From NCBI GenBank assembly GCA_016719755.1, contig JADJYM010000012.1:129001-193000 (forward strand): a DNA stretch of 64,000 nucleotides. The letters run 5' to 3'. The translations under genes and the position numbers were made by a program. Positions 26,059-33,822 of the stretch are shown here, piece after piece (the stretch's first letter is position 1; each line of letters starts with the position of its first letter). The notes under the pieces are model-generated. The model was not told the DNA's origin and searched no databases. It saw only the letters and a list, made by a program, of their open reading frames with translations. The stretch is from Novosphingobium sp. (GTDB lineage: Bacteria > Pseudomonadota > Alphaproteobacteria > Sphingomonadales > Sphingomonadaceae).

Positions 26059-26587
26059 CCAGTTCGACGTGCTCGAAGTCCAGTTCCACCGGGGTGGCGC
26101 GCCCGAAGATCGAAACCGCCACCTTGACGCGGTTCTTGTCGAAATCGAGTTCCTCGACAACACCGGTGAAGGAATTGAACGGGCCGTCCAGCACCTTGAC
26201 CGAATCGCCGATCTCGTAATCGACGCTGACGTGCTTGCGCGGTTCGGCCGCAGCAGCATCGCGCGCGCCAAAGTAACGGGCGGCCTCACGGTCGGAAATC
26301 GGCTGTGGCTTGCCATTGGGGCCAAGGAAGCCGGTGACCTTCGCGGTGTTCTTCACAAGGTGGTAGACGTCATCGTTGAGCGTCAGCTTGGCCAGCACAT
26401 AACCGGGCATGGTCTTGCGTTCGACCTGGACCTTCTTGCCTCGCTTGACCTCGGTCACCGTTTCATGCGGAACCTCTACCGCTTCGACCAGGGCGTCGAG
26501 CCCCTTGCGTTCGGCCTCGGTCAGGATCGATTCCCGGACCTTGTTCTCGAAGCCGGAATAGGCGTGGATGATGTACCAGCGAGCCAT
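26051..26587 (-). CDS. nusG: Transcription termination/antitermination factor NusG
   Basis: This 178-residue protein has the NGN domain (MARWYIIHAYSGFENKV and so on, about 1-115) that binds RNA polymerase and a C-terminal KOW domain (GDSVKVLDGPFNSFTGVVEELD, about 125-178) that contacts Rho or the ribosome. ATG at 26587 is the family start; an in-frame extension upstream runs into secE and is spurious. It follows secE by 35 bases. Confidence 0.97.
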   Translation of the reverse strand: MARWYIIHAYSGFENKVRESILTEAERKGLDALVEAVEVPHETVTEVKRGKKVQVERKTMPGYVLAKLTLNDDVYHLVKNTAKVTGFLGPNGKPQPISDREAARYFGARDAAAAEPRKHVSVDYEIGDSVKVLDGPFNSFTGVVEELDFDKNRVKVAVSIFGRATPVELDFEHVELVK

Positions 26588-26622
26588 GTTTCTCTCGTGA
26601 ATAGTCAGTGCGGGATGGGCGA

Positions 26623-26817
26623 TCAGGCCAGCGACAACAGCTGGCGCACGACCCACCCGAACAGCGAATCGATGCCGAGGAAGAAAACCGCCAGCAGGAC
26701 CATCATGATCCCCACGAAAATCGCGGTGGTCACGGTTTCCTGCCGCGAAGGCCATACCACCTTGCGGGCTTCCGCCTGGACCTGGCGCATGAATTCGCCG
26801 GGATTGATCTTGGCCAT
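26623..26817 (-). CDS. secE: Preprotein translocase subunit SecE
   Basis: This 64-residue protein has the single-span form of SecE: MAKINPGEFMRQVQAEARKVVWPSR (amphipathic helix with the conserved KVVWPSR), then one membrane span (about 31-55). It stabilises SecY in the inner membrane. It is followed by nusG. ATG at 26817 is the correct start; 12 more residues are open upstream but not family-like. Confidence 0.95.
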   Translation of the reverse strand: MAKINPGEFMRQVQAEARKVVWPSRQETVTTAIFVGIMMVLLAVFFLGIDSLFGWVVRQLLSLA

Positions 26818-26939
26818 GGGTGTTTGCCCCGTCCGTTCGAAGTTTGCTCTCATGTCTTCCGCCTAGGGGTCATCGCCGCCCCGGCCGAGGTGGCCGGGAG
26901 GGGCAATGTGTTCTCCATGTGAGGAAGACACGGCAGCAC

Positions 26940-28457
26940 TTAGCTACCGCGCGGCGGATTTGCAAGCCGGGCCAGCAGCGAATGGCGCTGGCGGCGCACC
27001 ACCTGCGCCCCCGGGGGCAGCGCGGCGGGCGGGCCGTTGCCCACGTACCACAGCCAGTCCGCTTCCCTGGCAGGGCCGTATTTCGAAAGATCTAGCGGCA
27101 CGCCATTGCGCCGCAGGACGCGATGGAAGGGGTCGCGAAAGCCATCACTGGCCCCGCGCAGGGTCAGCATGTGCACCCCCGGAAGCACGAAATTGCAGTT
27201 GGTCAGCGCGTCCTTGCGGACCACCGCATAGCCGCAGATATGCTCCTGGGCATTGAAGCCCCAGGTGCCGCGATCGGTCGCCACGACGCTGGCGATCCGC
27301 GCGCCCTGCGGCACCAGATCGAGCGCCGCCAGATGGCGCGCGGTCTCGCGCGAATCCCTGTGCCAGTCCATCGTGGTATAGCCCAGACGCGCCGCGAACA
27401 GCGAGCAGGCAACCACCAGCACCCAGCGCGGCGCCCGCCATGACAAGGCAAGACAACCCGCCAGCAGCCCACTGGAAATCATCCGCGCGTCGACATAATC
27501 GCCGCCGAAAATGTGGCGCGGCATGACCAGCGAGCCGACCAGCATCATCACCGCCGCCCAGCCGATCCGCCCGTCAAACCGGCGGAATGCCATCGATGCC
27601 ACCAGAACCAGGCCGATGGCGATGACGCTGGAATAGTCGATCCACTGCAGCGTAGCGCGCATCGACTGGCGCCAGATCGCCCATTTGTAGACTTCCGGCG
27701 CGGGGCCATAGGACACCAGTTCGCCCCCGCCGCTGCCGCCGACAGTCGCCCCTGCTGCGAGTACGAAGAACGGCAGCATCAGCGGCGCGGGCGCCACAAA
27801 GGCGCGCCAGGATTTGCCGCGCGACCATTCATAGCCGAACACCAGCAGCCCCAGCACGCCCCAGCCCGAAACGTGGCACAGCCAGACGATCAGGCCGACC
27901 GGCATGTAAAGCCAGACCCGCCAGCGCCTGTCTTCCAGCAAAACCCAGCCCGCGAAGGCGAACAGCGCCAAGGCCAGCGCAAGCACGAAGTTGAGGAAGC
28001 CCAGCAGCATCGACGGAGACCAGACGAACACGAAGGCCAGCACGCTCGCCAGCCCCACCCGCCGGTGCAGCGTCCAGTCGACCGCAACGATGCCGAGCCC
28101 GCACAGCACCGGCAGCAGCCCGACGACGAGCCGCCCGGCAGTCTCCAGCGGCATGATCGCGGCCAGTGGGCGAATCAGCAGGTCGACCCCCAGGTTGCCC
28201 ATCAGCCGCCATTCGAAGCCATAGTAGTGTTGCAGCCACGGGCTGGATTCGCGCTCCAGCATCACATGGTAGCGCGCCAGGTGCGCGGGATAGTCGACCA
28301 TCTGCGGATAGCTGGCGACCATCACCGGCAGGGCAGCCAGCAGGGCCAGCAACAGGCCGAAAATCAGCCCTTCGCGCTGTCCGGGCTCGCCAGCCAGCCA
28401 GCGCAGCGGCTGCAAGCCGCGCGAACCGGACTGTTCGGCAAGTGGTTCAGGCGTCAT
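26940..28457 (-). CDS. Hypothetical polytopic membrane protein (GT-C-like)
   Basis: This 505-residue protein has about ten membrane spans and a C-terminal soluble part of about 110 residues. The first periplasmic loop, after the span at about 31-50, holds QMVDYPAHLARYHV. That acidic motif recalls, but does not prove, the first-loop aspartate of GT-C glycosyltransferases acting on polyprenyl-phosphate sugars. The gene lies between tRNA-Trp and secE, which are more often directly linked. No named family is recognised. Confidence 0.65.
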   Translation of the reverse strand: MTPEPLAEQSGSRGLQPLRWLAGEPGQREGLIFGLLLALLAALPVMVASYPQMVDYPAHLARYHVMLERESSPWLQHYYGFEWRLMGNLGVDLLIRPLAAIMPLETAGRLVVGLLPVLCGLGIVAVDWTLHRRVGLASVLAFVFVWSPSMLLGFLNFVLALALALFAFAGWVLLEDRRWRVWLYMPVGLIVWLCHVSGWGVLGLLVFGYEWSRGKSWRAFVAPAPLMLPFFVLAAGATVGGSGGGELVSYGPAPEVYKWAIWRQSMRATLQWIDYSSVIAIGLVLVASMAFRRFDGRIGWAAVMMLVGSLVMPRHIFGGDYVDARMISSGLLAGCLALSWRAPRWVLVVACSLFAARLGYTTMDWHRDSRETARHLAALDLVPQGARIASVVATDRGTWGFNAQEHICGYAVVRKDALTNCNFVLPGVHMLTLRGASDGFRDPFHRVLRRNGVPLDLSKYGPAREADWLWYVGNGPPAALPPGAQVVRRQRHSLLARLANPPRGS

Positions 28458-28485
28458 GGCGTTCGGCGTCTGGTCTTGGGAAAGC

Positions 28486-28561
28486 TGGCAGGAGTGGCAG
28501 GATTCGAACCCGCGGCCCTCGGTTTTGGAGACCGATGCTCTACCAACTGAGCTACACTCCT
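28486..28561 (-). tRNA. tRNA-Trp (anticodon CCA)
   Basis: The cloverleaf closes with acceptor AGGAGTG / CACTCCT, discriminator G and encoded CCA. It has a standard D arm, anticodon loop CTCCAAA giving CCA, and a T arm with GGTTCGAATCC. It lies upstream of secE on the same strand, a frequent arrangement in bacteria. Confidence 0.97.
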
Positions 28562-28634
28562 GCGGGCGCCGTGGCCCTTACAGGGGCATTCGGGGGAACA
28601 CAAGCGCCGGATGACAAGGAAGCGACAAAGGTGC

Positions 28635-29429
28635 ATGGCTTGGTCCGTGCACGCATCCCTGCCGCCTCCCTCGATCGACCCGGCGCTGCTGCTGGCGGCC
28701 TACCGGGTCGGCGTGTTCCCGATGGCTGACACGCGCGACGATCCCGATATCTACTGGGTCGAGCCGCGCCGCCGGGCGATCCTGCCGCTGGATGGCTTCC
28801 GCTGCTCGCGCTCGCTGGCGCGCACGCTGCGGCGCGGGCGGTTCGAGGTAACCTGCAATGTCGCCTTCGACCGGGTGATCGCCGAATGCGCCGCACCGCG
28901 CCGCGAGACCGAGGAAACCTGGATCAGCGCGCGCATTACCCAAGCCTACCGCGACCTGCACGAACTGGGCCACGCCCATTCGATCGAATGCTGGCAGGCG
29001 GGCGAACTGGTCGGCGGGCTTTATGGCGTCGGGTTCGACCGGGTGTTCTGCGGAGAATCGATGTTCAGCCGGGTGCCCGACGCCTCGAAAGTGGCGCTCG
29101 CCTGGCTGGTCGCCGCGCTGCGCACGGCGGGGGGACAGTTGCTCGACTGCCAGTTCATCACCGCGCACCTGTCCTCGCTTGGCGCGGTGGAGATAACCCA
29201 GGCACGCTATCTGAAACTGCTCGCCGCAGCTCAGTCCTCGGCGGTAGCCGGCACTGGCGGCCTGGCCGCCGGGGCAGCGGAAGGCGCCGGGGAGGGTTTG
29301 GGCGATGCGGCAGCGGAAGGCGTCGCCGCAGGACTGCCCGCAGGCTTCGACGCGCTGCTGGCGGCGGCGGAGAGATCCTCCTCCTCGCCGGGGAACTTCA
29401 TCGCGCAGTCCTTCACCCAGACATCATAG
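28635..29429 (+). CDS. aat: Leucyl/phenylalanyl-tRNA--protein transferase, C terminus overlapping the next gene
   Basis: This 264-residue enzyme moves Leu or Phe from aminoacyl-tRNA to proteins with N-terminal Arg or Lys, marking them for ClpS/ClpAP (N-degron pathway). Family motifs are PALLLAAYRVGVFPMAD, WVEPRRRAILPL, the central HSIECW and GGLYGVGFDRVFCGESMFSR, and the C-terminal DCQF. The core ends near residue 200; the last 65 residues are Ala/Gly-rich and are encoded antisense to the DUF2155 gene (199-base overlap). ATG at 28635 has AAAGG upstream; ATG at 28611 is an alternative. Confidence 0.9.
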   Translation: MAWSVHASLPPPSIDPALLLAAYRVGVFPMADTRDDPDIYWVEPRRRAILPLDGFRCSRSLARTLRRGRFEVTCNVAFDRVIAECAAPRRETEETWISARITQAYRDLHELGHAHSIECWQAGELVGGLYGVGFDRVFCGESMFSRVPDASKVALAWLVAALRTAGGQLLDCQFITAHLSSLGAVEITQARYLKLLAAAQSSAVAGTGGLAAGAAEGAGEGLGDAAAEGVAAGLPAGFDALLAAAERSSSSPGNFIAQSFTQTS

Positions 29430-29866
29430 ACCGGATGCTCGACCACGTTGAGGGAGGGCGATTCCCTGAACAGCCAGCCCGAAAAGACCTTGCGCCAGGC
29501 AAGCGGCTGATCGGCCTGGGCGCGCTCCTCGACGAACACCTGCACAAAGGCTCCGGTAGAGGCGGGCTGCTCCCACGGCGGGGTCCGCTCGCAGGTGGCC
29601 AGCTTCAGCACCACGTTGCCGATGCGCCGCGCTTCGCCCGACTTCAGCACCACGTCCTGGGTCAGGTTGTTGCGCTTGTTGAGCAGGCCGATGGTCGCGA
29701 CGCGGTCCTTGACCGGCGTGCCGTACTCGCTCTCGACAGCAGGCTTCACGGCAGCCGCCCCGGCGACAGCCTTTGGCACATCTGTCGCGGCGCCGCGCGC
29801 GGCCTCGTCTTCCCCGCCCTGGCAGGCGGCGAGCGCCAGCAGCGGCAGGACGGCCAGCCGCTTCAC
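29231..29866 (-). CDS. DUF2155 domain lipoprotein
   Basis: This 211-residue protein has a lipoprotein-type signal (MKRLAVLPLLALAACQ, lipobox LAAC) and the DUF2155 domain at about 60-165 (TCERTPPWEQP, VFSGWLFRESPSLNVVEHPVYDVWVKDC). A low-complexity Ala/Pro/Ser tail of about 45 residues makes up the end. DUF2155 proteins occur widely in alphaproteobacteria next to the NDUFA12 gene; their function is unknown. It is downstream of that gene by 5 bases. The tail and part of the domain are encoded opposite the aat C terminus. Confidence 0.88.
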   Translation of the reverse strand: MKRLAVLPLLALAACQGGEDEAARGAATDVPKAVAGAAAVKPAVESEYGTPVKDRVATIGLLNKRNNLTQDVVLKSGEARRIGNVVLKLATCERTPPWEQPASTGAFVQVFVEERAQADQPLAWRKVFSGWLFRESPSLNVVEHPVYDVWVKDCAMKFPGEEEDLSAAASSASKPAGSPAATPSAAASPKPSPAPSAAPAARPPVPATAED

Positions 29867-29871
29867 GCGCG

Positions 29872-30285
29872 TCAGCCCTCGGGAGACCAGGATTCGTAGT
29901 CGCCGGTCGCCGGGGCGCGCTTGCCCCCGCGTTCCAGCGCGCCGGCCGGACGATAGGCGGCGGCAGTGCCAGTCTGATTCGGGGTGAAATCAACTTCCCA
30001 GATGCGCGGCGGCGGCAGGTTGCTTTCCGGCACGCCATCGAACGAACCGTGCAGCCAGCCGTGCCATTCGGCCGGAACCCGGCTGGCGTCGTTGGCGCCG
30101 TTGTAGATCACCCAGCGCCGTTCCCGCCCCGCGAAGGGATGACCCTTGGGGTAACGCTTCTTCGCGCGGTAATAGGTGTTGCCCTGCGCATCGCTGCCGA
30201 CCTTTTCGCCCGACAGCATCGAGTTGAACGCGGTCGAAACGGTCGCGCCGTTCCACCAGGTGAAGATCTTGCCGAAGAATCCCAT
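29872..30285 (-). CDS. NDUFA12-family NADH:ubiquinone oxidoreductase accessory subunit
   Basis: This 137-residue protein matches the bacterial homologue of mitochondrial complex I subunit NDUFA12 (B17.2). Signatures are MGFFGKIFTWWNG, GNTYYRAKKR, RRWVIYNGANDASRVPAEWHGWLHG and the C-terminal YESWSPEG. It is expected at the peripheral arm of complex I on the cytosolic side. The family is confined to alphaproteobacteria and mitochondria, supporting the taxonomic call. ATG at 30285 is the family start. Confidence 0.94.
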   Translation of the reverse strand: MGFFGKIFTWWNGATVSTAFNSMLSGEKVGSDAQGNTYYRAKKRYPKGHPFAGRERRWVIYNGANDASRVPAEWHGWLHGSFDGVPESNLPPPRIWEVDFTPNQTGTAAAYRPAGALERGGKRAPATGDYESWSPEG

Positions 30286-30337
30286 GGCGAGCGCGTTAGC
30301 CCCGATTGCCGGTTCAACGCAAGGTGCCAGAACGGAG

Positions 30338-30829
30338 CTACCACTCCACCTTGTCGCCCGGCGCGATGCCCAGCTGCGCGGCGCGGCCGCCGTTGAGTTC
30401 AAGCACGGCCTTGACTTCTCCCACCGAACTCAGCGGGCGTTCGTCATAGGGAATGGCATTGGCAGCGATGTTCGTTATCCGCCCGTCGACGCCGACGAAA
30501 ATGATGTCGAGCGGGATCACCGTGTTGCGCATCCAGAAACTGGCGCCGCGCGGTGGGCTCATCGGAAAGATCATGCCTTCGTCCGCGCCCATCGTCGTGC
30601 GGAACATCAGCCCGCGCGCCTGTTCCTGGGGGCTGGCGGCAACTTCCACGCGAAAGCTGTGCCTTACCGAACCATGCGTGACGGTGAGCGGCACAACCTT
30701 CAGCCCCGAGACCGGGTGAACGCTCACCGCCTGGCTGGACCGCGCCTCGCCAGTACCGGGTGAGCAGGCGGCAAGCCCCAGGGCGATCGCGGTCAGGGCC
30801 ATGGCCAGCTTGCGGTGAGTCATACTCAT
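30338..30829 (-). CDS. DUF192 family exported protein
   Basis: This 163-residue protein has a lipoprotein-like signal (LGLAACS) and a DUF192 beta-barrel domain: SPQEQARGLMFRTTMGADEGMIFPM, then FWMRNTVIPLDIIFV and AVLELNGG. The function of DUF192 is unknown. The start (MSMTH) overlaps the recX stop by 4 bases, so the two are co-translated. Confidence 0.9.
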   Translation of the reverse strand: MSMTHRKLAMALTAIALGLAACSPGTGEARSSQAVSVHPVSGLKVVPLTVTHGSVRHSFRVEVAASPQEQARGLMFRTTMGADEGMIFPMSPPRGASFWMRNTVIPLDIIFVGVDGRITNIAANAIPYDERPLSSVGEVKAVLELNGGRAAQLGIAPGDKVEW

Positions 30830-31374
30830 GCCTCGTCATCCAGCGCGGCGGCCCATTCCAGCGCCGCTTCCTCGCTGATGGCATTCACCAATTCGCGGGC
30901 GCTGTCCAGACCGTGGCCGGCCCGCAGCATGGCCGCGATCTGCTTCTCGCGCGCCGCGCGATCCAGTGGCGCGCGCCCGAATGGACCGAAGCGGCGCTTG
31001 CGGGCCATGGTCAGCGCCGCCGCGCGGCGCTGGGCCGGAGCGGCCCTTGCTCCAACCCGCTCCGCCTCGCCGATTCCAGCAGCCTGCAGCGCCTGCTCGA
31101 CCCGCCGCGCGCCATAGCCGCGTCGCAGCAGGCTGCCGCTTTTCGCGCGGGCATAGGCGGCATCATCGACATATCCGGCGGACACGAAGCGCGCGACCAG
31201 TGCGGCCACCGGTGCGGGCTCTTCCCCATCCCAGCCGCGCTCGCGCAGCTTTCGGGCAAGATAGGCCTCCAGCTTGGCGGCGCTGGTGGCGAAGCGCGCG
31301 ACATAGCCAAGCGCCAGTTCCTCCAGCCGGGCAGCGTCGAGTGGCCGGGGATTGGGGCGGGTGCGCTGCGTCAT
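30826..31374 (-). CDS. recX: Regulatory protein RecX
   Basis: This 182-residue protein belongs to the RecX family, which binds RecA filaments and restrains recombination. It is made of three-helix repeats: LEAYLARKLRERGW, then FVSAGYVDDAAYARAKSGSLLRRGYGARRVEQALQAAGI, and a C-terminal repeat with KRRFGPFG. ATG at 31374 is chosen; a much longer frame runs antisense into the acyl-AMP ligase gene. recA is not in the window. It heads the minus-strand operon recX-DUF192-NDUFA12-DUF2155. Confidence 0.88.
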   Translation of the reverse strand: MTQRTRPNPRPLDAARLEELALGYVARFATSAAKLEAYLARKLRERGWDGEEPAPVAALVARFVSAGYVDDAAYARAKSGSLLRRGYGARRVEQALQAAGIGEAERVGARAAPAQRRAAALTMARKRRFGPFGRAPLDRAAREKQIAAMLRAGHGLDSARELVNAISEEAALEWAAALDDEA

Positions 31375-31506
31375 GGCCTTATTCGTGCCATAGTGTGCGG
31401 CGATTGGGGAGTGCGCTGGGGGGCGTTTCAACGCTTCGTTCAGCAATGGTCCATCCGGCGGCGCCGAATTGCGGCGCGCCGCAGTAATTTCAGACGGGTT
31501 TTTCGC

Positions 31507-33267
31507 ATGACCGACACCGCCACGTTGCCGGGGAGCGACACAGCGAACCTGGTGCCGACCCCCAACGAAGACGCGCTGCCGCGCCGTCTGTCCGACTTCG
31601 CCACTTTCGGCGAGGCGCTGGACTATGCCGCCACTGGCAAGCGGGGGATGAACTTTCATGATCCGCGCGGACAGCTGAAACGGGTCTACCCCTTCAGCGA
31701 GCTGCGCACGGACGCGCTGGCCATGGCCCGCCGCCTGATCGCGCACGGGGTGAACAAGGGCGACCGGATTGCCCTGATCGCGGAAACCGGGCCAGACTTT
31801 GCCGCGCTGTTTTGCGGAGCGATCTACGCCGGTGCCTGGCCGGTGCCGCTGCCGCTGCCGACCAGCTTTGGCGGCAAGGACAGCTATATCGACCAGCTGG
31901 CCGTCCAGCTTGCCTCCAGCGATCCGCTCGCGCTGTTCTATCCCGCCGAACTGGCCGAAATGGCGGGCGCCGCCGCTGCGCGGCAGGGCTGCCAGGGCAT
32001 CGCCTGGGAAGATTTCGCGCAGAACTCCGCGCCCGATTGCACCCTGCCCCAGTCCAGCCCCGACGATATCTGCTATTTGCAGTACTCATCGGGATCCACC
32101 CGCTTCCCGCACGGCGTCGCCGTCACCCACGCCAGCCTGCTCAACAACCTCGCCGGTCATGGTGAGGGAATGAAGCTGATCGAAAGCGACCGCTGCATTT
32201 CGTGGCTACCGTGGTACCATGACATGGGCCTGGTCGGCTGTTTCCTGTCGCTGATCGCCAACCAGATCTCGGTCGATTACCTCAAGACCGAGGATTTCGC
32301 CCGCCGCCCGCTTGCCTGGCTTGACCTAATCAGCCGCAATCCGGGGACCAGCGCCAGCTATTCGCCGACTTTCGGCTATGACATCTGCGCGCGCCGCATT
32401 TCCAGCCAGAGCAATGTCGCCGAACGCTTCGACCTGTCGCGCTGGCGGATCGCCGGCAACGGGGCGGACATGATCCGGCCCGACGTGATGCAGGGCTTCG
32501 TCAACGCTTTTGCGCAGGCCGGGTTCCGTGCCAGCGCCTTCCTGCCCTCCTATGGCCTGGCCGAAGCCACGCTGGCTGTCACCATCATGCCTCCGGGCGA
32601 AGGCATCCGGGTCGAACTGGTCGAGGAAGAGCGCCTTTCCGGCTGCCCGCGCGATCTCAGCCGCCCGGCCCGCTACCGCGCGATCGTCAACTGCGGCAAG
32701 GCCGTGAAGGACATGGCGCTCGAGATTCGCGGCGAGCATGGCGAGGTTCTGGCCGATCACCACATCGGCAAGGTGTGGTGCAAGGGCCCCAGCGTGATGG
32801 TCGGCTATTTCCGCGATCCGGAAGCGACCGACGCATGTCTGGTCGATGGCTGGCTGGACACCGGCGACATGGGCTACATGGTGGATGGCTACCTGTTCAT
32901 CGTCGGCCGCGCCAAGGACATGATCATCATCAACGGCAAGAACCACTGGCCGCAGGACATCGAATGGGCGGTTGAGCAATTGCCCGGCTTCAACCACGGT
33001 GACATCGCCGCTTTCTCGGTCGAAACCGAAAACGGCGAGGAAGCCCCCGCCGTGCTGGTCCATTGCCGCGTGTCGGATCCGGCCGCGCGGGTCGAACTGC
33101 GCGACATGATCCGCGACAAGGTGCGTTCGATCACCGGGATGAACTGCATCGTGGAACTGGTTCCTCCCCGGACCCTGCCCCGCACCAGTTCGGGCAAGCT
33201 GAGCCGCGCCAAGGCGAAGAAGCTTTATCTTTCGGGAGAGATCGAGCCGATCAAGCTGGCGGCCTGA
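31507..33267 (+). CDS. Fatty-acyl-AMP ligase (FAAL)
   Basis: This 586-residue adenylating enzyme is of the FadD32-like FAAL type. These activate fatty acids as acyl-adenylates and usually pass them to acyl carrier protein instead of CoA. Core motifs: YLQYSSGSTRFPHGVAVTH (P loop, near 196-214), SWLPWYHDMGLVG, AFLPSYGLAEATLAV, DTGDMGYMVDGYLFIVGRAKDMI, and the C-terminal TSSGKLSRAKAKK, whose last lysines complete the adenylation site. No PKS or ACP gene is adjacent, so its acceptor must be encoded elsewhere. It diverges from recX across 132 bases. Confidence 0.9.
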   Translation: MTDTATLPGSDTANLVPTPNEDALPRRLSDFATFGEALDYAATGKRGMNFHDPRGQLKRVYPFSELRTDALAMARRLIAHGVNKGDRIALIAETGPDFAALFCGAIYAGAWPVPLPLPTSFGGKDSYIDQLAVQLASSDPLALFYPAELAEMAGAAAARQGCQGIAWEDFAQNSAPDCTLPQSSPDDICYLQYSSGSTRFPHGVAVTHASLLNNLAGHGEGMKLIESDRCISWLPWYHDMGLVGCFLSLIANQISVDYLKTEDFARRPLAWLDLISRNPGTSASYSPTFGYDICARRISSQSNVAERFDLSRWRIAGNGADMIRPDVMQGFVNAFAQAGFRASAFLPSYGLAEATLAVTIMPPGEGIRVELVEEERLSGCPRDLSRPARYRAIVNCGKAVKDMALEIRGEHGEVLADHHIGKVWCKGPSVMVGYFRDPEATDACLVDGWLDTGDMGYMVDGYLFIVGRAKDMIIINGKNHWPQDIEWAVEQLPGFNHGDIAAFSVETENGEEAPAVLVHCRVSDPAARVELRDMIRDKVRSITGMNCIVELVPPRTLPRTSSGKLSRAKAKKLYLSGEIEPIKLAA

Positions 33268-33443
33268 TCGGATTGCCGTAGGGGCTTTGCCGGAAACTGA
33301 CTAAAACCTGTCCGGTCGCAGGCAAGGCGCTGGGCGGCCTGTTTCCGTCCACAAGCGGGACAGCCGAACGGCTTGCAATCGAATGCGCTTTCCATAAGCT
33401 GGAGCCACTTGGGGTCGCAGCCTTATGGGGAGAGGAGAGGGCA

Positions 33444-33698
33444 ATGGCTCAAGCTGCAACTGATCGCGACAGCTATGGCGTACTGGTAGGCTGGACGCAT
33501 CACCCGATGGGTTCCAAGCTCGATCTGCGCCTGCAATGCGTGCAATCGACGCGCGGACTTCAACGGGACGAGGTGGATTCGCACCATGTCGTGATGACCC
33601 GGGAACAGGCTGCCGTGCTGGCCAACTACCTGTTCGAGGTGACCCAGCGCCACCCGCCCCGCAAGCGCGGCCTGCTTTCACGCTGGTTTGGCAACTAG
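33444..33698 (+). CDS. Small hypothetical protein
   Basis: This 84-residue protein follows a strong GGGGAGAGGAGAGGG ribosome site. It is polar, with a region HHVVMTREQAAVLANYLFEVT that is probably helical and a basic Trp-containing end (PPRKRGLLSRWFGN) that could touch membranes or nucleic acid. No family is recognised. It lies 176 bases after the acyl-AMP ligase and 124 bases before the TelA-type gene. Confidence 0.65.
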   Translation: MAQAATDRDSYGVLVGWTHHPMGSKLDLRLQCVQSTRGLQRDEVDSHHVVMTREQAAVLANYLFEVTQRHPPRKRGLLSRWFGN

Positions 33699-33735
33699 GC
33701 TTTCCGCTTCGGCAAAGCACCGGAAAGCTTCGCAG

Positions 33736-33759
33736 GCTGTATTGTTTCGATAATACAGC
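33736..33759. promoter_or_regulatory. Palindrome upstream of the telA operon
   Basis: The arms GCTGTATT and AATACAGC (8 bases each, exact) are separated by 8 bases. The site includes a TAATAC that could serve as a -10 box for the downstream operon, which starts at 33823. An operator overlapping the promoter is the likeliest reading; a terminator for the small gene is less likely because there is no T run. Confidence 0.45.
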
Positions 33760-33822
33760 TTGCACTGGCGCGCCTGGCATACCATCTTGGCGGCCTGACA
33801 GGAGTTTACGGGAACCCCGCCG

